Part shown: piece by piece, positions 1 through 8,965 of the stretch
Numbering within the stretch: position 1 is the first letter of the stretch
Layout: every line of letters begins with the position of its first letter
Assembly (NCBI GenBank): GCA_020723105.1
Contig: DYJL01000023.1
Location: 1-48,728 of the forward strand
Source: Nitrospira japonica
GTDB lineage: Bacteria; Nitrospirota; Thermodesulfovibrionia; UBA6902
Reading direction: 5' to 3'
Length of the DNA: 48,728 bases
The notes under the pieces: model-generated
The model's input: the letters and a program-made list of their open reading frames with translations, nothing else
What the model was told of the DNA's origin: nothing
Database searches by the model: none
Made by a program: the position numbers and the translations under genes

Positions 1-417
1 TCTATTACTTTCTCCCCTACTTTAACTGGCTTTTTCTCTCCCTCTATTACTTTCTTCCCTACTTTTACTTTTCCCTTTATTGGCTTTTTCTCTATCTCTG
101 TTACTTTCTCCCCTACTTTTACTTTTCCCTTTACTGGCTTTTTCTCTACTTCTGTTATTTTCTCCCTTACTTTAACTGGCTTTTTCTCTCCCTCTACTAC
201 TTTCTCCCCTACTTTAACTGGCTTTTTCTCTCCCTCTATTACTTTCTCCCCTACTTTAACTGGCTTTTTCTCTCCCTCTATTACTTTCTCCCCTACTTTA
301 ACTGGCTTTTTCTCTCCCTCTATTACTTTCTCCCCTACTTTAACTGGCTTTTTCTCTCCCTCTATTACTTTCTCCCCTACTTTTACTTTTCCCTTTAAGG
401 GCTTTTTCTCTATTTCT
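1..417 (-). repeat. 42-bp in-frame tandem repeat, left part
   Basis: About nine tandem copies encoding EGEKKPVKVGEKVI. Some units are lengthened to 18 residues by a GKVK insertion. All period changes are multiples of three, so the frame is kept. The array continues at 48508-48728, giving about 13 full units plus one partial. The linear ends of the window lie inside it, so the true copy number may be collapsed or expanded by assembly. The Lys/Glu/Val/Pro composition suggests an extended charged linker between the N- and C-terminal domains. Confidence 0.9.
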
Positions 418-1292
418 ATTATCTTTAGTGGCTCTTTTGAAATTTTAGTTCGCGATCGTAAAACTGCACCAGTACCTATTAATCCTCTTATTGCTCCTCC
501 TACTCCTCCATAAAGTAATGATTCTTTTGTTATTTTGTTAATATCTATTTTTTCTCCAGCTTCCTTTTGTCTTTTAGCTTCTTTTATTGCGCCTATTGTT
601 CCCCAAAAACCTGCATGTCCAGATGTTTTTACTGTTTCTTGTACAGCTTTAGGTAAGGCTTTAAAGGCTTCTGTAACTCGAGGAATTAACTTAGGAATTA
701 CTTTTGCAGGAATTACTTTTGAAGTTGCTTTTGCAAGCATAGTTGCTCCTTTCCCAAGTATTGTTTGTGGCATAAGTAAAAAAGCAAGAAGTTCTGTTGC
801 CGTTTCTGTAAGATCTCTTTCATATGGACTTAACCATTTTTTTTCTAACTTTGTTTCTTTTGGCTCAAATATTGTAAGAGTTGCACCTGTTATTGCGCCT
901 CTTTTAGCACTTTCTACAAAAGCTGGTATTTTTTTTATAAATGGAGTTGCAAATGCCTTTTCTTTAATTTCAGAAACCCGTTTATGTGTTTTCTCAAAAG
1001 TTTCTGGAGTGTATCCTTCAGAAGCAATATATTTATTAATTTGAGAAATAGGCAATTCCTTCTGTTTCATTTTTGATACAATATCACCAACTATAAGGAT
1101 ATCTTTTCTATTAATTGCTGGAATTGCTTTTGGTGTAATAATAGATGGTATAATAGTAGGTTTTGATGGATACCAATATTGATTTTTATTTGGACTTTTA
1201 AATACTTCTGTTATTGGGAAAATTTCCCCTCGTATCCAAACTTGTTTTTTATCTGGGCTTACAAATACGTCTTCTTTATTAACTATGGGCAT
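1..1292 (-). CDS. Giant ejection-type virion protein, N-terminal part (continues across the circle junction)
   Basis: Reads from ATG at 1292 (upstream GAGGT) to base 1 without a stop. It continues in frame at 48700 once the 28-bp terminal overlap is removed, giving 3897 nt or 1298 aa, ending at 46096. This part supplies residues 1 to about 430. Residues 1-290 form a globular region with hydrophobic stretches (an Ala/Leu-rich helix near residues 165-190 and a GGVGGAIRGLIGTGAV segment near 265-280). From about residue 292 come 14-residue Lys/Glu/Val repeats. It is last in a run of ejection-type genes, starting 24 nt after the stop of the preceding coiled-coil gene. By position and size it resembles internal or ejection proteins of podoviruses. 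That role is inferred from context; I recognise no catalytic motif. Confidence 0.8.
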   Translation of the reverse strand, partial: MPIVNKEDVFVSPDKKQVWIRGEIFPITEVFKSPNKNQYWYPSKPTIIPSIITPKAIPAINRKDILIVGDIVSKMKQKELPISQINKYIASEGYTPETFEKTHKRVSEIKEKAFATPFIKKIPAFVESAKRGAITGATLTIFEPKETKLEKKWLSPYERDLTETATELLAFLLMPQTILGKGATMLAKATSKVIPAKVIPKLIPRVTEAFKALPKAVQETVKTSGHAGFWGTIGAIKEAKRQKEAGEKIDINKITKESLLYGGVGGAIRGLIGTGAVLRSRTKISKEPLKIIEIEKKPLKGKVKVGEKVIEGEKKPVKVGEKVIEGEKKPVKVGEKVIEGEKKPVKVGEKVIEGEKKPVKVGEKVVEGEKKPVKVREKITEVEKKPVKGKVKVGEKVTEIEKKPIKGKVKVGKKVIEGEKKPVKVGEKVI

Positions 1293-1315
1293 TTCCCTTT
1301 ACCTCTTTTTAGACA

Positions 1316-2050
1316 TCATTGTAATGGAGTCCATCCTACAGGAGGTTGTGAAACTTTCTTTTTTGAAGGTTGTGAAACTTTCTTTTTTGAAGGCCGTAAG
1401 GGAAAAGTAGAAGAAGATGGTGGAATTTTTTGTTTATTTAAAAAATCCTCTGCAGTTTTCTCTGGAAACCAAAAAGGTTTTCTTTTATTATAAATTTTTG
1501 CTTCTTCTCGGGCTTTTTCAAATTCTTCTATTTGTTTACTCAAACCATATTTTTGTTGTAATATCTGCATTTTTTTTAAATTATTTAAAGAGAAACCTTT
1601 AGGGTCTTTCATATAAGCATTTTCTAACAACCTTTTATGAATTCTCTCTTCTTTTTGTAATTCTTCTTCTCTTTTCTTTTTTTTCTGTTGTCTTTCTTCT
1701 TCTTTTTGTTCCTTAATTTGTTGGTCATATTCTTTTCGTTTTTCTCTAAATTGTTCTTTTAATAATATTTTAGATACTTCTTGTTCATGTTTTTTTTGTT
1801 CTTCTCTTTGTTTTTCATATTTTTTTTGTTCCCTAAATTTTTGTTCATATTCTTGTTGTTCTTTTTTAAATTGTTCTTCTAATATTAATTTAATTATTGC
1901 TTGTTCATATTCTTGTTGTTCTTTTTTTTGTTCTCGAGCAAACTTTGCTATTTCAGCTTTATTTTGAGCAATATTACTTAATCCAGTGAGTAATCCTGTT
2001 ACTAAATAATCTGGTGTTTTTGCTCCTATCCAAAGATTTTCTTCTATCAT
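1316..2050 (-). CDS. Coiled-coil protein, probable ejection/internal virion protein
   Basis: 244 aa. A short N-terminal region with small and hydrophobic residues (YLVTGLLTGLSNIAQNKAEI) is followed from about residue 40 to 150 by an almost uninterrupted Lys/Glu/Gln helix with repeating EQQEYEQ and REQKK elements, a predicted long coiled coil. The C-terminus is Pro/Ser/Lys-rich with a tandem duplication of SKKKVSQP, visible in DNA as a repeated block near 1350-1385. It lies between two other internal-protein candidates on the late strand and its stop is 24 nt before the 1298-aa gene. No family recognised; the role is inferred from position. Confidence 0.75.
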   Translation of the reverse strand: MIEENLWIGAKTPDYLVTGLLTGLSNIAQNKAEIAKFAREQKKEQQEYEQAIIKLILEEQFKKEQQEYEQKFREQKKYEKQREEQKKHEQEVSKILLKEQFREKRKEYDQQIKEQKEEERQQKKKKREEELQKEERIHKRLLENAYMKDPKGFSLNNLKKMQILQQKYGLSKQIEEFEKAREEAKIYNKRKPFWFPEKTAEDFLNKQKIPPSSSTFPLRPSKKKVSQPSKKKVSQPPVGWTPLQ

Positions 2051-2096
2051 TTTCTATTTTTTAATTAAATTTGGGATTTTATTTAAGATATGAAAT

Positions 2097-2681
2097 TTAT
2101 AATTTGGGTAATTTAGGACGATTAAAAGACATCCATTTATTAGCTAAATTAGATAATGTTGATTTTCCTACAAATGGTCGATAAAGATATGCTCTTTTAT
2201 CTTTAGGTATAAGTTCAATTTTAGGTGCTATAAAAGTACTTATTTTTTCATTTCCTTTTGCTTTTTTCATCTTATTTCTTACCCAATCCCAAATTACACC
2301 TCCTAATGTTTTTTGAGGTATTCCTTCTGGTGAATACTTCCAGGGAGTAGTTAACAATTGTATTCCTGTTTGTAAATATCGGCTTCTTCTTGCGCTTTTT
2401 GCGGCAGATTTTCTTTCTTCTTTTCTTTCTTCTTGAGCTATCTTATCTCTCATCACTTGCGCATATAAATTAGCATAGTCCTTTTTTAAATTTGCAATAG
2501 AATCGTCATATGCTTTTTGTACTGAAATAATTTGAGCTATATGTGCTCTACCACCTAATAATCCTCGTGATGCGAAGTCTGCCGCGATTTCTTCAAATAA
2601 ATCTGATTGTGCCTTTTTTAATCGTTCTTGTTCAGACTGTATATTTCGTTGATATTCTCTCAATATATCTTCATATGCCAT
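2097..2681 (-). CDS. Hypothetical internal virion protein, helical
   Basis: 194 aa, preceded by AGGAA about nine bases before the ATG. Residues 1-95 are strongly helical and charged. A small-residue segment, ADFASRGLLGGRAHIAQ (about 33-49), recalls amphipathic segments of phage ejection proteins. A basic stretch (KSAAKSARRSR) follows, then a less ordered C-terminus with Trp and Pro. It sits in the cluster after the tail protein where podoviruses keep ejection genes. Function is inferred from context only. Confidence 0.7.
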   Translation of the reverse strand: MAYEDILREYQRNIQSEQERLKKAQSDLFEEIAADFASRGLLGGRAHIAQIISVQKAYDDSIANLKKDYANLYAQVMRDKIAQEERKEERKSAAKSARRSRYLQTGIQLLTTPWKYSPEGIPQKTLGGVIWDWVRNKMKKAKGNEKISTFIAPKIELIPKDKRAYLYRPFVGKSTLSNLANKWMSFNRPKLPKL

Positions 2682-2718
2682 AAGTTTGATTTCCTGCCTT
2701 TCAATAGAAAAAATTTAT

Positions 2719-3204
2719 TTAAAAAATTTTTCTAATCTTTTTACCAATTTTTTTACCTATCTTTTTTAGTGGTTTTTTAAGTAATAAAGCTCCTCCTATT
2801 AAAAGTGGTAATCCCATTGGTGATAGTGCTGCTAATTTTGACATTTTTGACATTGCCGATAATTCCTTTATTCCTTTTGTAAGATATGGTAATCCTTTTT
2901 TCGCTATTGGATAAAGAGAACTTAACATATTTAATGCAGAATCTCTTTTAAATCTTTCTTGTGCTTCTTTATCTTGTTGGTATCCTAATTGTTGTTCTAA
3001 TTGTTGTTCTTTTTGGAGAGCGAGTTGTTGCAGTACTTTTCTTTCCATTTCTTCCACTAAGAATTTTTCTTTTTCAGCAAGTTCTTTTTCTCTTAATCTT
3101 GCTGCTGCTCCTTCAAGAGATAATCCACGCCTTATCATTTCTTCTTCTTCTTCCTTTCTTTGTTGTGCAATTTGCCTACGTAATTCTTTTTCCCAATCGT
3201 TCAT
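2719..3204 (-). CDS. Hypothetical internal virion protein with hydrophobic segment
   Basis: 161 aa with a good GGAGG site. Residues 1-90 are a charged Glu/Gln/Lys/Arg coiled coil. Residues about 95-145 contain hydrophobic stretches, including LSPMGLPLLIGGALLL, a plausible membrane-inserting helix. The last 20 residues are very basic (KKIGKKIGKKIRKIF). Coiled coil, hydrophobic helix and cationic tail suit a protein ejected with the DNA or crossing a membrane, but no homologue was identified. Confidence 0.7.
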   Translation of the reverse strand: MNDWEKELRRQIAQQRKEEEEEMIRRGLSLEGAAARLREKELAEKEKFLVEEMERKVLQQLALQKEQQLEQQLGYQQDKEAQERFKRDSALNMLSSLYPIAKKGLPYLTKGIKELSAMSKMSKLAALSPMGLPLLIGGALLLKKPLKKIGKKIGKKIRKIF

Positions 3205-3263
3205 AAAATTCGCCTCCTAAATTAATAAAATTAATATTAAATAATAAAAATATTAAATTAATT

Positions 3264-3440
3264 TTATCTTCTTCGTCTTTTTATACTTTTTATACTTTTT
3301 ATTCGTTTATTTATTCTTTCTGGTAATCCTTTAATATTATGAGTTTCTCTTGCCCATCTTTTTGCAGTTCCTATAGGCAATTCATTTCGTTTTTCCATAG
3401 CAAAAAATTTTCGCATTTGTCTTTTACTTTTAAAAGGCAT
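3264..3440 (-). CDS. Small basic phage protein, MPFKSK-type
   Basis: 58 aa with GAGGT 10 bases before its ATG. It begins MPFKSKRQMRKFFAMEKR and contains GTAKRWARET, ending in IKRRRR. This resembles the short basic phage proteins that begin MPFKSKAQRR and contain an AKRW element, often found near structural genes and of unknown role. It fills the gap between the tail protein and the ejection cluster. The start and strand fit the operon. Confidence 0.7.
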   Translation of the reverse strand: MPFKSKRQMRKFFAMEKRNELPIGTAKRWARETHNIKGLPERINKRIKSIKSIKRRRR

Positions 3441-3478
3441 ATTAATTACCTCAATTAAATTTAATTTATTATTAAATT

Positions 3479-6295
3479 TTAATTTCTTATATTTTCAAAT
3501 TCTAAAGTTATACTATGGATTTGCTTCGTAAAGTTCATAAATCTTAATTTAAAAAAATATCCTTTTTCCATTACTGGTATTCGATTTTTATTTAACATAT
3601 TTATTCCCCTTAAATTATATTTTGTTATATTATTTTTATCAATATCCAATTCTATAGATAAATCACCACTAAAAAGAACATTAATAAATCGTAATCTTTT
3701 TCTATTATTTGGTGTTCCTAAATCTAAATAACCTGTATCATACTGACTATTTATTAATTTATTATCTTCTAATACATTATTTTCATTAAAATTTCGATAT
3801 TCTTGTAATCGTATATTCCCTTTTGTTGATCCGATAAATAATACATTATTTATCGGATCAACAAACATAGAAGTAACATCTTCAGGTGGAATCCAATAAC
3901 TCCACCAACCTGCTTTATAATCTAACACTAAAATAATATTATTGGTAGTAGAAGAATAAGTAGGCACAGCAAGAAAATATCTATTATTCCATACAACTCC
4001 AATAGCATAATTTAAATATGCAATATTTAAATTATTAAATGTAGGTATAATTTTTGTTGCAAGATTATCTGTTTGAATATTATCAATAGTAAAGATTATA
4101 GGGGTTTCTGCAACTGCTCCTCTAATAAAATGTATTCCTATTTTAGAGACATAAAAAACTCCATTTTCCCATTCAGCAACACTTCTCCAAGCAATACAAC
4201 CTTCATTAATATTAAGTTTTTTAATGTAAATATTTGGAATATCACCATAAATAAGATATGCAGCATTTTCTTTCCAAACTATAATCTGATCTGACATTCT
4301 TCCAACTGCAGTAATATTAAATCCATCATCCATATTAATATATTCTGTATTATCTATACCACTTGTTTGCCAATCGGTGAGAGCCATTATTTTATTGATA
4401 TTACTATACCAAAACATAGATGATGAAATTTCAGGGAAATTAAATAACCATAATCTATTTTTATGTACTAATCCAAATTTAGCTTTTTTAAATCCTGGTA
4501 ATGTTGTTGTAGTAATTCCATCCCAAGTTATAATTTCTTTTGCCTTAGTTGTTGTATCTTCTTCAGTAAGGAAAATAAGTTTTTTTAAAAAATTCAATAT
4601 TTGATATGGTTTAGTAGATGCAGGTAAATATGTACTATCATATAAAATAGTCCAATCAGATTCAGCTGTTTTACCTGTCTCAGGAAGTAAGTTTGATATT
4701 TCAATTTGCGTTGGCTCATCAGAGTAAAGAGCAAAAAATTCATCCCATCCCATATAAAAAGTTATCCCTTGACTCCATAGAAAACTCCATAAATATAGAT
4801 ATCCAACCTGAATAAGAGCAGTAGATATATTAAGATTGGAAATAATTTTTTCATATATTGTATTTACTCCATCAGTAATTTTTCCATAAATTGTTCCTTT
4901 ATCTTTATTAATTAATATTTCTATCCAATAATCAGTATTTGCTTGCCAATCATATTGATATGTTAGATATTTCTCACTAAAGTAGTATTGGTAGAGATTA
5001 GACTCATTTTCATACTCAAATTCTATACCTCTCCAGGAAAAATTTCCCTTAAAATATCTAAAACCAATAAATACATTATTCCCCCAATTTAAAATACCAT
5101 CTAATTTAATTATAAAACCTACTTTCCCCGTAATATCGTTTGCCGTCATTTTTATTTTAGATTTGAGATATATTTTATGTGCTTCTGCAATAATAGTCAT
5201 ATGATCATATTGGGAACTATTATAACATGTATAATTATATCTAAAATAATCAGCATCAACGAGGGAAACAGCTGGTGGGAAGAAACAGGTTGCTCTATAT
5301 GGAGGAAATGAAGTAGGTAGATTTGCTTTTTCTTCAGGAGCATAAAATTGGAATAAATAAAAATTTTTATTAAAATAAGATGCTAAATCTGAAGTAGCTG
5401 GCTTCATATAATTATATAAATTTATATTACTTTGAGCTTCTGCATTTATATTTCCATAATACATAGTAACAGTTACATCTGTTTTTGGTGCAATAGAAAA
5501 TTTAATAAATATTATACTTTCTTTTTTCCCTTCAATCTTTATTGTTCCACCAGTAAATCCTGAAGTAGTAATACCATTAATATTAACAGATTTGAATTGT
5601 TTAGTTGTTTCCTTTATTTCATTAGCAGTAAATGTTAATGTTTCTTCTATATTATTAAGATTATTATCTTTACCTTGTATTTTAATACTGCCCCAAGTTG
5701 TAGCTCCTTCAATAATAATTTTTAAAATTGCTGGTGAAGTCAGTTGTGAGGTTAGTGACATTGTTAATGATATATTTGTTGTAGGTAATAAAATAGCATT
5801 AATTTTACTCCATTCTTTTATCCAATAAGGTAATTCTTGAGGAAGATTTTTATCATATACAATAAATCTTAAATCTTCTCCATTATCTTTAATATTACTA
5901 TAATCAAATCCAATTGGTAATTTCCATTCTAAAATTAAATTATAATAAGAAACAAGAGTATGATTTTTTATAATTCTTTTTCTACATTTAGTCCAATTAT
6001 TATTCCACCATTCGTTAATATTTATACTATTTTTTCTAATAATATTATCAACTTGGACTATATTCACAGAATTATTTCCTAATTTCCCCGTATAAAAAGT
6101 ATTAACATTACCAATTTTCCCATCATTTAATTGCTTTGCAGAATAATGAATATTTTGTGGAGCTCGGCAAAATATTGTTCCTTCTTCCATAATTGCATTA
6201 ATAATGTTAGGACTTTCTACTGGTTGAGTTGAAAGTTCCATCTCTGGACTTTTAGTATTAAGACCTGCAAAATTAGTTAATGTTAAAGTTTGCAT
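3479..6295 (-). CDS. Tail hub/stabilisation protein, P22 gp10-like, with DUF2341 and lectin-like insertions
   Basis: 938 aa. The N-terminus (TLTNFAGLNTKSPEMELSTQ, then NIINAIMEEGTIFCRAPQN) matches the opening of phage stabilisation or tail accessory proteins, which bind new DNA-filled heads. Residues about 95-290 look like DUF2341 (NNNWTKCRKRI at the start, MYYGNINAEAQS at the end). Residues about 340-540 look like a concanavalin-type beta sandwich. Residues about 570-840 have the Trp- and Gly-rich blades typical of the gp10-like propeller (KNRLWLFN, DWQTSGI, AAYLIYGDI, WWSYWIPPEDVTSM). The inserted carbohydrate-binding-like modules suggest adhesion. Start ATG follows the previous stop (TAAATG), so translation is probably coupled. 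Confidence 0.8.
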   Translation of the reverse strand: MQTLTLTNFAGLNTKSPEMELSTQPVESPNIINAIMEEGTIFCRAPQNIHYSAKQLNDGKIGNVNTFYTGKLGNNSVNIVQVDNIIRKNSININEWWNNNWTKCRKRIIKNHTLVSYYNLILEWKLPIGFDYSNIKDNGEDLRFIVYDKNLPQELPYWIKEWSKINAILLPTTNISLTMSLTSQLTSPAILKIIIEGATTWGSIKIQGKDNNLNNIEETLTFTANEIKETTKQFKSVNINGITTSGFTGGTIKIEGKKESIIFIKFSIAPKTDVTVTMYYGNINAEAQSNINLYNYMKPATSDLASYFNKNFYLFQFYAPEEKANLPTSFPPYRATCFFPPAVSLVDADYFRYNYTCYNSSQYDHMTIIAEAHKIYLKSKIKMTANDITGKVGFIIKLDGILNWGNNVFIGFRYFKGNFSWRGIEFEYENESNLYQYYFSEKYLTYQYDWQANTDYWIEILINKDKGTIYGKITDGVNTIYEKIISNLNISTALIQVGYLYLWSFLWSQGITFYMGWDEFFALYSDEPTQIEISNLLPETGKTAESDWTILYDSTYLPASTKPYQILNFLKKLIFLTEEDTTTKAKEIITWDGITTTTLPGFKKAKFGLVHKNRLWLFNFPEISSSMFWYSNINKIMALTDWQTSGIDNTEYINMDDGFNITAVGRMSDQIIVWKENAAYLIYGDIPNIYIKKLNINEGCIAWRSVAEWENGVFYVSKIGIHFIRGAVAETPIIFTIDNIQTDNLATKIIPTFNNLNIAYLNYAIGVVWNNRYFLAVPTYSSTTNNIILVLDYKAGWWSYWIPPEDVTSMFVDPINNVLFIGSTKGNIRLQEYRNFNENNVLEDNKLINSQYDTGYLDLGTPNNRKRLRFINVLFSGDLSIELDIDKNNITKYNLRGINMLNKNRIPVMEKGYFFKLRFMNFTKQIHSITLEFENIRN

Positions 6296-6655
6296 TTAAA
6301 AAAATTCTCCTTCTATAACCATAGTCAAATCGCTACCACTTCCCTCAGCACGGCTATCGAATATTATATTAGAGCCTGCAGGTATAATTTCTTTTCCTTG
6401 CCAAATTTTACTATTGTTGTGACCTGCAACTATCTCTACAGTAATTGTAGTCGTAGGTATTGTAACTGAAAAAGAAGTAGATGTAGTAGATGTATTTACT
6501 ACAGTAGCAACCACTTTAAGAATTTTAAATTGTCGAAATAAATAAATATTAGCAAATTTTTTAGGAAGTATTGCTCCTGGTGATTGCACGATTATAATAT
6601 CTTTTGCAAGAGTTTGTTTTAAATTATCACTTAAATTTGTTAAAGTTATAGGCAA
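6296..6655 (-). CDS. Hypothetical beta-rich tail-associated protein
   Basis: 119 aa. The only sensible start is TTG at 6655, with AAAGGT upstream. The protein is rich in Thr, Val, Ile and Ser (STTSTSFSVTIPTTTITVEIV), consistent with a small beta-sandwich. Its stop abuts the start of the gp10-like gene, suggesting coupled synthesis and possibly a partner in the tail. No family recognised. Confidence 0.65.
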   Translation of the reverse strand: MPITLTNLSDNLKQTLAKDIIIVQSPGAILPKKFANIYLFRQFKILKVVATVVNTSTTSTSFSVTIPTTTITVEIVAGHNNSKIWQGKEIIPAGSNIIFDSRAEGSGSDLTMVIEGEFF

Positions 6656-6686
6656 TTTTTATTACCTTTATCTTTAAAGAATAAAT

Positions 6687-7529
6687 TTATTTTTTATATC
6701 TTTCTAAACATCTTTCTAAATTTTTAATATAATTATCAATTTTATGATCTTCAATCATAGCTATTTTTAGTTGTAAAATTTCCTGAAATCCCATTTCTAT
6801 TCTATCCCAAAATTTTTCCCAGAAAGTCTGACTCTTATTAGGAGGATATAATATTCCATTTTCATCAAAATAATAACAAGGTTCTTTAATATTTTTTTCT
6901 ATGATAGGAACATGTCTATAATGCATTATTCGTCTGGGTATTCGTGTTACATAATCAGCACAATTTACAAATCTAAACCAATTATTCCCAAATTTATTAC
7001 TAAAAATTTTAGCAAAACTCTTATTACCCACACGAGGAGATCCAAAAGTATAACCACCAGCTATTTCATATGAAAAGATTAAATCACTATTATATATCCA
7101 TATAGGTGCTAAAGTTGCTAATGCTCCACCCATACTATGTCCTGTTAACCATATTCTTCGAGAGCTTATTATCGTTTTAAGTTCATCTAATTCTTGAAAT
7201 ATCAAATCCCAGAGATTTACAATTCCCTCTTTAAATCCTTGATGAATTAATCCATCATAAGTAAAATATTTTATTTTTTTACATCGAATATCTGTTATCC
7301 AATCAGATATATTTTGTTTTTCTGTTCCTCTAAAAGCCAAAATAACTATATCTGAATCATATAAAAGAGATGCTTGTGAATTTTTTTTATCAAAATATTT
7401 AAAATTAAGTTGTAATTTTTCTGCTTCTTCTTTTATTTCATTATATCCTGCATAAACTAATTTAGAGACATTAGCTAAATAAAGTGCATTTTCAATATTA
7501 AATGTAGTTGCATAAGGATTAAATTTCAT
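6687..7529 (-). CDS. Class 3 lipase (alpha/beta hydrolase)
   Basis: 280 aa, close to the usual size for Lipase_3 proteins. VILAFRGTEKQNISDWITD supplies the oxyanion-region strand. The nucleophile elbow is GHSMGGALATL (Ser near residue 132), followed by YTFGSPRVGN. The probable catalytic Asp is in NCADYVTRIP and the His in HYRHVPI, so the triad looks complete. No signal peptide is seen. It lies next to endolysin and holin candidates, so a role in breaking a lipid or ester layer at lysis is possible. A virion-bound esterase acting at entry is the alternative. Confidence 0.85.
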   Translation of the reverse strand: MKFNPYATTFNIENALYLANVSKLVYAGYNEIKEEAEKLQLNFKYFDKKNSQASLLYDSDIVILAFRGTEKQNISDWITDIRCKKIKYFTYDGLIHQGFKEGIVNLWDLIFQELDELKTIISSRRIWLTGHSMGGALATLAPIWIYNSDLIFSYEIAGGYTFGSPRVGNKSFAKIFSNKFGNNWFRFVNCADYVTRIPRRIMHYRHVPIIEKNIKEPCYYFDENGILYPPNKSQTFWEKFWDRIEMGFQEILQLKIAMIEDHKIDNYIKNLERCLERYKK

Positions 7530-7588
7530 TATTTTTATTTCCTTCTTTTAATGAAAAAAAATAATAATAAAATAGAGATAGAATATTT

Positions 7589-8122
7589 TTAATGCCCTTT
7601 TAATGTCCTATTTATCCATCCTAAAAGAAATTTTTTTTGAGATGAATTTCTATTACAAATTGCTACATAATATTTTATTTTTTTTATTATATATTTATCT
7701 ATAAATTCTTCCTCTTCTATTCCATTTAATTTAGTTATGGTATCATTCCCTATAATACCATCTTGTTGTATTTTTAAAATTTGTTGTACAAAACGAATAG
7801 CTGTTTTAACTCCTGCATTTACTGCAAAATCACAGATATCAATAGCAATTTTTTGATTTCTTATTTCATCCCCTTTAATTTTATCCCAAAAATTTATTTT
7901 ATAAAAATCTTTTACTAATTGTGTTAATTCTGATTGTGTTAATTCTGATGTTTCTTGATATTTTTTATTTTTATCAATTAAATTCCATCCTTTCCAATCA
8001 GGGAAATTTTTATAAGATATTCCAGCATAAGTTGCACCTCCCAAATCCCCTTCTATTTCATGAAAGACAAAGCCTCCTTCATTTTGTAATATTATTTCAA
8101 ATGCTTTATTGAAATCACTCAT
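7589..8122 (-). CDS. Endolysin, GH108-type muramidase with peptidoglycan-binding domain
   Basis: 177 aa from ATG 8122. An in-frame GTG at 8134 is less likely because the purine-rich ribosome site would be too close. The N-terminus has LQNEGGFVFHEIEGDLGGAT followed by YAGIS, the GH108 signature; the Glu of NEGG is the expected catalytic residue. A downstream block (CDFAVNAGVKTAIRFVQQIL, then DGIIGNDTITKLNG) matches the peptidoglycan-binding domain usually found in this family. It would cleave the glycan backbone of host cell wall. No signal peptide, so release probably depends on the adjacent holin-like protein. Confidence 0.9.
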   Translation of the reverse strand: MSDFNKAFEIILQNEGGFVFHEIEGDLGGATYAGISYKNFPDWKGWNLIDKNKKYQETSELTQSELTQLVKDFYKINFWDKIKGDEIRNQKIAIDICDFAVNAGVKTAIRFVQQILKIQQDGIIGNDTITKLNGIEEEEFIDKYIIKKIKYYVAICNRNSSQKKFLLGWINRTLKGH

Positions 8123-8142
8123 TTTTATAATCACTCTCTTCT

Positions 8143-8493
8143 TTAAATAAATTTTGAGATTATTTCTATAATTTTATTTATCCCTACTGAAGACCCTCCA
8201 CATAATATAATTAAAGTTAATACAATTAATAAAAAAAATTTATTTTTTATTACCTCAAGAAATTTTTCTGTCATATCTTTTCCTGCTAATACTCTTAAAT
8301 GATTAACATCAGAGATAGTTTTAGTTAAATTATTCTCAACCGTAGACATTTTTATTGTTAAGTTATTTATCTTTTCAAAAATAGTTGTATGTTGAGCGTT
8401 ATTAGATTGTATTAAATCTGTTAATCTCAAATTTATTCCTTTAGTCTCACCTTCAATAGTTCCTAATATTACTCCAATATCTATTTTATCCAT
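8143..8493 (-). CDS. Holin-like/XhlA-like coiled-coil membrane protein
   Basis: 116 aa. Residues 1-80 are an amphipathic helix with regular hydrophobics (LTDLIQSN, IFEKINNLTIKM, TVENNLTKTI). Residues 86-104 are a transmembrane helix (FFLLIVLTLIILCGGSSVG), followed by a short tail. Coiled coil plus C-terminal membrane anchor is the layout of XhlA-type lysis proteins. It lies 20 nt upstream of the endolysin. The holin-type assignment rests on topology and context rather than a specific motif. Confidence 0.65.
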   Translation of the reverse strand: MDKIDIGVILGTIEGETKGINLRLTDLIQSNNAQHTTIFEKINNLTIKMSTVENNLTKTISDVNHLRVLAGKDMTEKFLEVIKNKFFLLIVLTLIILCGGSSVGINKIIEIISKFI

Positions 8494-8495
8494 TT

Positions 8496-8945
8496 TTAAT
8501 TTTTAATTATTTTCCAAACTTGATCTAAAACATTGCCATCAATATAAATACCTACGCCTATAAAATCTTTATTTTTTTCTTTATTATAGAGATCTATAAT
8601 TTGGACACCACATCCTCCTATGACTATATAATAACCTAATCCTACTGCCATATTTTTCTTTCTATCTATTCCCAGATATAAATAAGCTCGTTTTTGCCAA
8701 TCTTTCATTGATGCATTTTCACACAAGAAAGATGCTTCCATGCTACCATTTATTTGTAATAATTTCCTCCATCCAGGGACGTCATTATTTAGTCTATTTA
8801 TTGAAATCCCGCCATGAAGATAGGAAGCTCCTATTCCCTCTGTTACTTTTTTCTCTTCTGCTTTGGCTAAAGGAACATAATTCGTGAGGATTAATGTTAT
8901 TCCTAATGTCATTATTATTTTAAGTAATTTATAACTATAAACCAT
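8496..8945 (-). CDS. Exported protein of unknown function
   Basis: 149 aa from ATG 8945, preceded by a strong AAAGGAGGTG; an upstream in-frame GTG overlaps that site and is unlikely. The N-terminus is a Sec signal peptide: basic MVYSYKLLKI, hydrophobic IMTLGITLILTNYV, then PLAKA-EE with a probable signal peptidase I cut after AKA. The mature part includes GLGYYIVIGGCGVQIIDLY and GVGIYIDG, suggesting a small beta-barrel or porin-like fold. It directly precedes the lysis genes. Function unknown. Confidence 0.75.
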   Translation of the reverse strand: MVYSYKLLKIIMTLGITLILTNYVPLAKAEEKKVTEGIGASYLHGGISINRLNNDVPGWRKLLQINGSMEASFLCENASMKDWQKRAYLYLGIDRKKNMAVGLGYYIVIGGCGVQIIDLYNKEKNKDFIGVGIYIDGNVLDQVWKIIKN

Positions 8946-8965
8946 TTTTTTCACCTCCTTTATTT

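Noticed and set aside
1-28. 28-bp direct terminal repeat as a packaging end
   Set aside because: It falls inside a 42-bp coding repeat and equals an assembly overlap; a genuine terminal repeat cannot be claimed.
1-417. Possible CRISPR array in the 42-bp repeats
   Set aside because: Units are contiguous with no unique spacers, and they are in frame within a coding region.
535-1044. Plus-strand 169-codon open frame
   Set aside because: It is antisense to the 1298-aa gene, which has better composition, start and operon context.
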